From assembly GCF_010389155.1 (NCBI RefSeq), contig NC_057763.1:47518800-47582799 (forward strand): a DNA stretch of 64,000 nt. Direction: 5' to 3'. Of the stretch, positions 55,785 through 64,000 are shown piece after piece (the first letter of the stretch is position 1; each line of letters starts with the position of its first letter). Both the position numbers and the translations under genes were made by a program. The stretch comes from Erigeron canadensis. Its lineage: Eukaryota > Streptophyta > Magnoliopsida > Asterales > Asteraceae. The notes below the pieces were generated by a model. The model was not told the DNA's origin. It did no database searches and saw nothing but the letters and a program-made list of their open reading frames with translations.

Positions 55785-56059
55785 ATTTACACCACGGGTC
55801 TATCAAACAGCTACTCTGTATCCACCATTCTATTTCATTTCACTATACATACATATGTATATAACCAAAGAAAGAAATTGAGGATTAAAGTAGTAAGATT
55901 TTGGAGACAATCTATGATTATGATTATGATGATGATGATGTGGGTACAAAACCGAGGTTTTTCATGGTGGGGGTGAAAAATCAAAGCGGAATTTCTTAAA
56001 TGGTAGTAATCGATTTTTATTATTATTATTATTTTTTTTTTTTTTGTTAAGTTAAATTT
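55785..56059. other. Upstream of the O-fucosyltransferase gene
   Basis: The promoter and 5' UTR of the minus-strand gene lie here. (GAT)n-like sequence occurs at about 55918-55940 and a T-run at about 56031-56046. No specific element is assignable. Confidence 0.4.
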
Positions 56060-56335
56060 TTAGACAACCAAAAGTTTTACATATATTTTCTTAACCGGAT
56101 TTGTATTAGAGAACTTTCTTAAAGTAAAAATGTCTATTTCAAATACTCGATGGAAAAAACTTATACTAATCCGTCCGAGGACACGACGATTAATAAGGGT
56201 AAACTCTGTCCCCTTAGACTTAAACCTGAAAATACTCAAGTCAAACCTTCATAAAGAGATTTTCTGTCCTCCCCAATGTTTGTTCACAAGTCCTTTTAAA
56301 TGGAAAATGACTATTTAACCATTGAACTAATGCTC
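56060..56335 (-). mobile_element. tRNA-derived SINE (family A, copy 2)
   Basis: Alignable with copy 1 (30145-30478): both carry CTATTTCAAATAC(C/T)CGATGG, CTAATCCG(T/C)CCGA and GACGATTAATAAGGGTAAAC or close variants. On the minus strand a head-like TAGTTCAATGGTTAAATAGTC lies near 56328, and a T-run lies beyond the left end. It is more diverged than copy 1. Confidence 0.6.
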
Positions 56336-57062
56336 AAAGACAAGAAAAAATATTACAATGGTCAAATTTAAGGTATACATATTCAAATAAAGACATCTAT
56401 CAAAAAAATTTACCAAAATGGTCAAGAATTTCTTACTAGCTAACTATCTTTAGTAAGAAATATTATCAAAATGGTCAATAATTTATTACCACCTAACCAT
56501 CTTTAGTAAAAACTAGACTTATGTCTGCACAATGCGGCGGCGATGATGGTAGTGATTGCGGAGGTGGTGGTGACGTTGGTGGGAGCGGCAGTGGGGACGG
56601 TAATGAGAGCGACGATGGTGGTGAATGTAAAAGTAATTGATGTTATGAGATCTATACTGTAAACTATTTCATTAAGGGTATTATAGGTACATTAGATGGA
56701 GATTTTTAAATTAATGAATAAAGGGGAGGGTATTTTTGGTTTTTCAAAGGTAGAAAGTTTAAAAAAAAAAAAAGTAGTTTGCTTTATTAGATAGTCAGGA
56801 GTAAAATGAGAATACTAAAAATTTTGCTTAAATTTCTTAAAATAGATGTAAAATATGTTACATATAGAAATATAGAAATATTATTTAACCAATTAAATGA
56901 TATCAAATGTTTTTTTTGTGGGCTCTACATGTGAACACCTAATTGTTGTTGTAAATGAAAGGAACTAATAATTTCATAAGGATGTTACGATGCATTTTTC
57001 TAAATTTTGTTAATGATTGATAAAACTTTTCTAATTATTTATACTCGAAAATTAAAAAATAA

Positions 57063-57394
57063 TCTCTATTATTAATAAAAGAATATTGTTTCTAAAAGAA
57101 ACAATCTTATGTGTCATATTGTAATTTTTCCTTACATTTCATATAATTAAAGATGATGTCACATTACAAAAATATAATTATTCTAATTTAGCATTTTCTT
57201 TATTAAGTCATCATAGTTTAGAATTTCCACTTAAGTCTTAATTATTCTATATATTTATCTCCAAGTAACAATTTATTTTGAAATTAAAATGCATAACTAC
57301 GTGTCTATTAGTTTAGCTCGTTGGTGTATTGAGTTTATATTTATAACGAAATATATTTGCAACTTCTCGGATTGCATCCCGGTTGATTAGCTAG
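57063..57394 (+). mobile_element. Small non-autonomous Helitron (332 bp)
   Basis: 5' A|TCTCTATTATTAATAAAAGA and 3' hairpin CGGATTGCATCCCG, then GTTGATTAG and CTAG|T. This satisfies the Helitron rule (5' TC, 3' hairpin plus CTRR, insertion between A and T). It is related to the element at 43678-44113 at both ends. No coding capacity. Confidence 0.78.
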
Positions 57395-57656
57395 TATATT
57401 AATAAAATACACCTATGCATATAAAATATGTGATTACATTTTTCATTTTTTAACATTGATATATATATTTTCTATTAGTTTATCTTTTAGCTGACTACAT
57501 TAGCGTTTAACATAATTTAGTATCCTTTTTGTTGCTTTTATATAATCACATCAATCAATAAAATTTTATATGTAAAATCAAATGTCTTTGTACCTAACTA
57601 TAAAAGAACCTTATTAGTTTATTTTACAATTATTTATTAAAATTAAAGAAAAAAAA

Positions 57657-58391
57657 GAATTTCATATTTACCCAATTTTAACACCTTAATTTCATATATA
57701 CCCAATGAAAATTAAAAATTTCATATTTACCCAACTTTAAATAATATTTTATCATATCTATCCAAATCATGAAATTATAATGTGATTACACGCACAGTCT
57801 TTTATCATTGTTAGTGAGTTCTATTCCGAATTGGTGCTCGTACCCTTGCCGTTTTAAATATGGGTTGTGTAGTATTTCCAAGGATATGTGATTGTATAGG
57901 ACTTCACCCTTAGTGAGTTACTGGTATCATTTCCATAATAATTTACAACGATTAAAAAAAGGTTTAATGCGCAATGCTCAATGCCCCATTACAGAAGGGA
58001 AATATAGGTCCCTAATAAGCGCATTGATGCACCTTTGTTTTCACAAACAAGTGTGATAATTTGTTTTGTGTTAATGAATTGTGAAATCTTTATAGTGTGG
58101 ATTCGGAAGGATTGTGTGTTTGAGATGGTTGTATATGAACTAGGGACAATGGGTTAGTGGTGGCTTGTGTTTCTCCAGATTTAGGGGACTTGATTGTTGG
58201 TTAAGAATTATTTTGTATATATCTTATGAAAAAGTACGAAGATTATTGATGTAAATTCAGTTTTAAGTAATTTTATAATAGAATGGGTTGATTTGATAAA
58301 ATATTATTTGAGGTTGGATAAATATGAATTTTTTTGTTTTTGTTGGATATATATGTAATTAAGGTGTTAAAATTGGGTATATATGAAATTC
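57657..58391. mobile_element. Foldback element with ~110-bp TIRs (735 bp)
   Basis: The left arm from 57657 (GAATTTCATATTTACCCAAT...AACACCTTAATT) and the right arm reversed from 58391 (GAATTTCATATATACCCAAT...AACACCTTAATT) align over about 110 bp, including CAAATAATATTTTATCA-like sequence. The arms contain internal repeats of TTTCATAT.TACCCAA. Flanks are A-rich and the target duplication is unclear. No ORF. Confidence 0.75.
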
Positions 58392-58495
58392 TCCCAAGAA
58401 AAAAAAAAGATTATTTTGTAAAGAAAAAGAGAAATCTAATACAAATATAGAATCTATTAAGAAAATACTTACATCATTTGATTGGCTAATAGTAT

Positions 58496-58631
58496 TTCTT
58501 ACTAAGATGATTAGGTTAGTAAGGAACACTTGGACATTGTAGTAAATTTTTTAGGTGTCCATATTCTTACTAAGATGATTAGGTTAGTAAGGAATACTTG
58601 GACATTGTAGTAATTTTTTTAGGTGTCCATA
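58496..58631. repeat. Two-copy ~69-bp tandem repeat
   Basis: Units starting TTCTTACTAAGATGATTAGG at about 58496 and 58565, ending AGGTGTCCATA, nearly identical. They form part of the right arm of the composite element. Confidence 0.8.
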
Positions 58632-58792
58632 TTTAAATATAGACTTTCAAATTTGACTATTGTGGTAAGTTTTCCTAAAGACCATTGTAGTTGATATACA
58701 CATAAAATGACTTGTGATAAAAACTCCTCCAAAAACTATCGGAGAGTTTAATCTTACCTCTATATATCACTACTACTCCTTGGCTCCATCCG

Positions 58793-59626
58793 ATGTACCC
58801 ATTTACTCGACTTGCTATCTAGAGTAACCAACTTTGTTTTTTGGTTATGCAATGTAAGCAACCTGCTACAATAGGTTTCCATCTGGTTATGCACACATGT
58901 TGCCATAGTTGTTTCGCCGGAAAAATTAAAATCGCGATAACTTTGTTGTTTCTTCGAATTAAGACTTGAAACTACCACCAATCGACTAAAAAATTGATCC
59001 CGCGCAAACCCTGACCAAAAATTTTCTAATCCAACACTTGCCGGGAAAAATTAAAATCGTGATAACTTTGTTTTTTCTTCGAATTAAGACTTGAAACTAC
59101 CACCAATCAACTCAAAAATTGATCTCACACAAACCCTGACCAAAAGTTTTCAAATCCAACACTTGTCGAAAAAAATGGTGTTTTTTTCTATGGTATTTTG
59201 CTTGTTTATGAAGCCAGAATGTCGTTGATCTGGTTCGCAATTGCTTCCTGATATTGCTTCATACTAGCGAGAATCTGATCAAGACTATCAAATCACAGGT
59301 TGCAAGGATGGAAGGATGGATCTGATTCCAATTGAGAATGACCAACAGAGGATAATAGCTAATAATAGTTGCAACAAACTCACAAAAGCAATAAACACAG
59401 ATAAAGCCCCGCAAAAGTCAGTTGTTGAGTTAGATAAATTCTGGTTTCGAACACCAGAAGCTCCAACAAGTTTAAAAACAAGAAAATTGCTTAAGGTGGC
59501 AATTTTTTTAATTAAAATAAAATAAAAATTAAAGTGGTAACCGGTAACTTGATGACTAACCGGTTTTGTATAACCCAAAAAACAAAGTTGGTTACACTAG
59601 ATAGCAAGTCGAGTAGATGGGTACAT
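58793..59626. mobile_element. Inverted-repeat element with ~57-bp arms (834 bp)
   Basis: The left arm 58793-58849 (ATGTACCCATTTACTCGACT...) and the right arm 59570-59626 (...GTCGAGTAGATGGGTACAT) are reverse complements with about four mismatches; both include AACCAACTTTGTTTT. Inside are a two-copy tandem repeat and short ORFs without domains (58760-58981 and 59288-59578). Superfamily unassigned. Confidence 0.7.
58918..59165. repeat. Two-copy ~124-bp tandem repeat
   Basis: Both copies run from CCGG(G)AAAAATTAAAATCG through GACTTGAAACTACCACCAAT to AATCCAACACTTG. Copy 1 is about 58918-59040 and copy 2 about 59041-59165. They are about 90% identical by eye. Confidence 0.85.
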
Positions 59627-62600
59627 TACATAGTCTTTTGGTCATAGTTGGTTACACTCTCATGCCTTTATTCCAAATATAAAAATTACATAGAAAAAAC
59701 ACAAAAAGTTCCTCTTATTCTAACTGCATTCATATATGTTTAATTGCTCTATAACACAGTAAAATACAATCTTACTTTTACAATCAATATTAAGAGATTG
59801 ATTGCTTTGATTCCAATCAGTAAAAAACATTGGCCTACCCATACTTCATTACAATTTTAAATCAGAACACTACTAACCTATCTATCTGTTTAGATAGCTA
59901 AGCAAAAACATGTCATCTTCCCTTGACCCGCCATCCATCTCACCCTATCTATAAACCCTTATAAAGAGTATTGGGTTTAAGACATTAAGCACTTTTGTTT
60001 CTTCCGAAAATTCCCTTACAAAAAGATAAAACCTATCTGCCGTTCATCACATCTTCCTCCACCACTACCCACCAACCTTCAATTTCCACCGCTGCCTTCT
60101 ATCTACACCACCGCCTTCCATCTCCACCACCTCCTTCCATCTCCACCGCCGCTATCAACATCATCACTGCCCTTCACCACCATCGCCCTGCATCTCCACC
60201 GCCACCGTCCGTCACCGCCGCCTTCCATCTCCACCACTGCCATAAATTGGCATCACCACCGCCCTTCATCACCATCTCCCTCCATCTCCATCAGATTTTT
60301 TGCAGATTTTTCATATTTGCAACTCGGTTCGTTCCTCCATTATTATTTTTATTAATATTGTTTTTAATTGCGATGATTTGATGTCATGTACATATTTCTT
60401 GAATTTTTTAATTCTTTGTTCCTCCTCCAGATTTGGTATCCATCTCCAACCCCCTCCTCTACCATCACCAATCTCTCATAATCACATCTTTTACTGGTAT
60501 TTTTCTCTCTTTTCGTTTTGAATTTGCCGGGTATATTTGATTTTTTTTTAAGATATTCTCAGGATAGATATATTGATGGCAAAAAACATCTAATTTTTTT
60601 CCACAATATATTCTATGATCAAATATAATCAGATCTGTGTGTTTATAGGATAGATATATGGCTTTTGCCTTTATATGTTTGCACAACCTAATGGCCTAAT
60701 TGCTTTTCACATTTTCTCTATGGTCAAATGTGGTTTGTATGTTGAACTATTTAAAGCGGTTAATGATTCTCATACTTAATACACCTCTTTATTCTTAGTT
60801 TAGTGAAACTGCATTTGTTAAAGAGGATACCAACAGTATAAAGAAGATATGTGATTAATTATGTGGAGCAGTTGATGAAATACTCTAATGTCTATACTAT
60901 ATATGATACTACAATAATTTGTAGAGGTAACAAAATGGGCGGGGCGGGCAAGTTGTTGTAGACAATTATTTTGGTACTGATCATTATTCTATGTCGGGTT
61001 TTGGAATGTCAGCAAAAATGCATTTGCAGGAACGGAGGTTGAAGGAACGGTACTGTTGTTGCATGTTGAAGGGTCTCTCTTACTTATCAAAAGAGTTAAC
61101 GAACGGATAATGCAATATCTAACATCTGAATAAAGTTCTTCCCAAAATGGCCATTTCTTTGACGTTTAAGGGTGTGTTTTGTTGAACCACCATACTTTCT
61201 GATGACTATGATACGACTCTTTTCTAACGGTCTTCACGTTACTTAAGCTCCTGGTAATGCATTATTTGGTTACTTCTTGGTTTACTTCATTAGTCATCTC
61301 TAGAAATAGTTATATTATTTTATCTTTTTACAATATATGATTTTTATAAATATATATTTACTTTATGAGCTTTTAGGTGGGTGTTCCAGTTACATTTACG
61401 TTTATGAGTTTGGAAAAAGGAGAGTTGTATGATGAAGAATGTCAAAATTTATACAATATGATGTTTGTAGAATTGTTTGTTGGGTTAGGGGTGCTTCCGT
61501 ACAAGCAGGGTTCAGGGCATTTGGTGTCTATATTTTTATTATCATATATTTTATTGGACATGTATGTATGCAGCCAACTTTTCGTACGTGTATGTCCCAC
61601 TGTCCCAGCCTTTGGGCTAGACTTATCATCGTTTTCGTGACTGACTATACCAGCAATGCTTACAGGTATGTCAATTTTCTGCTAGAGCTATTGGCGGGAA
61701 AGTCTATCAATTAATGTATGAGTAAGTCAATTGGAACTGTGGTTGAAACGAGTGAAAGTGGTTGAAAAGGCATAAATGTAAATTGTTAGCACATAACTCC
61801 TTAATCCTTATTATCTGAAGATTAAGATTTATATTTGTAACAAATTTGCATTGGCTAGGATTGAAGGGAACAACATGTTTGTCTATAGAATGTACATTGT
61901 GTTGTGTCTTTTTGCTTTTTTATTGATTTGGGCTAATTGAGATTATCAGTTTTGATTATGCAGAGTTCTGAATTAGCTTCGAGTTAAGGTTATGGGCAAA
62001 TGGAAAAGGATGACGGTTAGGGCTGCTTCCTTGTTGCCTTTCACAGAGGTTAGTATATGAGTCCCTAATGAGTTTGTATCATATATAGCCCATTTTTTAT
62101 TATGTGATTAGTGAATCATGTATCGTGGTTGATAAGTTAAGAGATCCCCTTATAGAATAGATAAAGTATTTGTGATATGGAAATGTCATCAAAATTGCTC
62201 CATTTTATAAATTTGTATTTTGGTTCAGAAGTATAAAAGATTTTTGTGTAAAAAAGCTTTACAAACTTTATACAAAACTGTAAACAGTTGAGAAAAAAAT
62301 AAATAAAAACTTGGATTATGAAAGTCTGAAACAACATTTTAAAACTAGATCCATACTTCCAATTGAATTAGTATGAATAAAGATCCATGGATGAAGATAG
62401 ACAAGTAAATTTCTAATTTCTAACTGTATACATGGTGTATTATTATAAGAAATACCAAGTAAGTGGCGGGACTAAGTAAATGATATCTAAAACTATTTGT
62501 GGCAAAATCATGTATGGGTATGGTGGTTTGACTAAATGTACCTGATGTTCGATACAGGTAAACTATATTCCTAAACACTTCAACTTTTGATATGTTTCAA

Positions 62601-63740
62601 CAAGTTGATCCATATACTACGACCCAAAAAACGACACTTTCCAATTTAGACAACCTAAAGCAACGCCTTTCCATTTAAGGTATGTTGTAATTACTAGCTA
62701 TATTGATATCAGTTGCGACATTGTTAAGCTACTGACTTTATGATCTAAATGTGTATCAATATATGTCAGATTCAAGATCTTGCAATATATTTGATACATC
62801 TGTGGAACTGATGGATACACCTGTTGAAGAGCAACAAATGTTTCTAAGTGTTGCATGAGTTGGAGACATGATCTAATGTATTATTTTTCATTACATATCA
62901 CCTCTTGAAACATTAATCCTTTGAATAAAGTACTCATGGAAGGTGATTGTAACCTGAAAGAAATATTTCTCGATTATGTTTCAAGTCTGCTTTGAAATAA
63001 CTCATTTGTCGAATTTCCAATAATATATATCTTATCCTTTTGGTTCTGGTATTATTATATTGTCATACCACATAATGTCAAGTATTACTATTTTCTCGAG
63101 GTGTAGTTTCTATCTTTACATAGCTACGTGATTGGTTCTCTATTCTTTTCGTTGTAGTCCAGGACTTTTGTAGCATCCGAAGGTGCTTCATGATCTACCT
63201 ACTAACATATGATATTCTCAATAGTTTTTTTGAATAAGTATTTCAGAAACTTTGTTGTTTCCTAAGTTCTACAAATATTCTTCTCACTTTTGAGTGGCTG
63301 GTGGAGTAAGGATCAAACATTTTGTTTTAAGATACCTGTTTCTCAAATTACGTTGATGCTATTAGTTGTTTTTTTTTTCTTTTTATATCACAACCAACTC
63401 TCTTAAAACATTATAATAATTATTATGACCAAGTATTAACTTATGCAACAGGAACACAAATATCACAACTTATAATACTAAGGTCATACAAAACACATGT
63501 AATTCTTTGCATGTTTGCTTTTTGTTTTAGTAATATTTTTGTCCTGTATTCCACTATACATAACCCATTAGTTTGTTCGTATAGTGAAGCAACAACCCAA
63601 TACTGCCTCTGTTCACGACCACTATCTAAGAAATATCATCGTAACGTGTTGGTACCATACTAAAAGTTGTACATTATTGTCATCTCGACATCTCGCGCAT
63701 TGTAAGTTATGTCTGCTGCAGCGCGCGGGTACTAGGCTAG
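59627..63740 (+). other. Unassigned region ending in a Helitron-like terminus
   Basis: The right end GCTGCAGCGCGCGGGTACTAGGCTAG|T (63715-63740) resembles Helitron 3' ends (GC-rich short palindrome, then CTAG before T). A candidate 5' start TCTATAAACCCTTATAAAG lies near 59948, which would make a ~3.8-kb element. A CCACC/CCATCTCCACC-rich stretch (60050-60300) and ORFs at 59995-60381, 61377-61640 and 61439-61714 have no recognised domains. No Rep/helicase sequence is seen. I see no gene that can be supported. Confidence 0.35.
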
Positions 63741-63880
63741 TATCAAATATATATAAATCCATCTCACCCTATATCAAATATATATAACTCAGTTCCTCTA
63801 TTTATATGTCAGGTATAACTAACATATAATTTAGATATAACCTATTTGTATTGCTATATTTTTATATACTCTAAGTTTTT
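63741..63880. other. Short AT-rich gap
   Basis: It contains two copies of ATCAAATATATATAA (about 63742 and 63773) separated by CCATCTCACCCTAT, the latter also occurring near 59935. No gene. Confidence 0.45.
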
Positions 63881-64000
63881 TTTTTTTTTTGAATAACATT
63901 TTATCCTACTCCTACTCCTAAATTTTACGTATGCTTGGAAATCAAGACTCTCGAAAAACCTCTATTAATCCACTCCACAAATGTGGGAAGTGAGACTCGA
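63881..64000 (-). mobile_element. tRNA-derived SINE (family B, copy 2), cut by window end
   Basis: It shares with copy 1 (45310-45547) the segments AGACTCTCGAAA..CC, TAATCCACTCC..ACAAATGTGGGAAGTGAGACTCGA, and the T-run at its left end (minus-strand tail). The head with the polymerase III boxes lies beyond 64000. Confidence 0.68.

Larger units (their letters stand above)
56341..58690. mobile_element. Composite inverted-repeat element with nested insertions
   Basis: Sequence at 56341-56515 (ACAATGGTCAAATTTAAGG ... TAACCATCTTTAGTA) matches the reverse complement of 58497-58690 imperfectly over more than 150 bp. Each arm carries two related ~70-bp units. Between the arms are a GGCGGCGATGATGG-type segment, a Helitron (57063-57394) and a foldback element (57657-58391). 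It is best read as a long-TIR DNA element that later received insertions. Exact ends and target duplication are not resolved. Confidence 0.45.

Noticed and set aside
59995..60381. 128-codon ORF rich in Ser, Pro and His
   Set aside because: It arises from CCACC/TCCACC low-complexity DNA, with no domain or splice context.
60000..61720. Expressed gene around 61.0-61.7 kb
   Set aside because: Several short open stretches exist but no domain, consistent splice structure or conserved motif could be identified.

Overview
This is nuclear DNA of a flowering plant. It is AT-rich, has GT-AG introns, carries plant-specific gene families (class I KNOX, SBT2 subtilase, plant O-fucosyltransferase, FAR1-related, KIB/F-box) and is crowded with plant transposons. 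A eudicot is clear. The Au-like SINEs and the Tekay-type chromovirus would fit Asteraceae, but that is inference. Gene models were spliced by eye: I required conserved protein sequence to continue in phase across each intron.

Layout. 1-8.5 kb is transposon country: a foldback MITE, then the 3' part of a reverse-oriented Ty3/Gypsy (Tekay-like chromovirus) element with a complete 2.8-kb LTR, cut off by a small MITE. 8.86-10.7 kb holds the last three exons of a PUX4-like SEP/UBX protein (Cdc48/p97 cofactor); its first exon was not found. 10.7-17.2 kb is intergenic with a SINE, two foldback elements and an LTR-like sequence. 17.15-28.04 kb is a wrecked KIB/F-box locus. It comprises a stray 5' fragment, a 3,177-bp Mutator-like element with a FAR1-related transposase gene and a perfect 9-bp target duplication, and the main KIB-F-box-KIB pseudogene. 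That pseudogene is split by a ~4.1-kb reverse-oriented insertion resembling an endogenous plant pararetrovirus (capsid-like ORF with zinc knuckle, but no reverse transcriptase). 28-36 kb has SINEs, a 5'-truncated LINE and a NAM-associated-domain pseudogene. 36.09-39.11 kb is an intact SHOOT MERISTEMLESS-like KNOX gene. 40-46 kb has hAT-, CACTA- and Helitron-type non-autonomous elements and a SINE. 46.3-51.07 kb (+) is an intact SBT2 subtilase and 51.27-55.78 kb (-) an intact O-fucosyltransferase-family gene, arranged tail-to-tail 200 bp apart; a LINE fragment sits in an intron of the latter. 56-64 kb is again repeats: SINEs, nested inverted-repeat elements, Helitron-type ends and unassigned sequence.

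Three genes look intact (STM-like, SBT2, O-fucosyltransferase), and one is intact as far as visible (PUX4-like). The genes are functionally unrelated: meristem identity, extracellular proteolysis, secretory-pathway glycosylation and Cdc48 adaptor function. The most notable items are the reverse-transcriptase-less pararetrovirus-like insertion, the well-preserved MULE inactivated by three stop codons, a GC-AG intron required in the STM-like gene, and a 90-nt stop-free intron in the O-fucosyltransferase gene.
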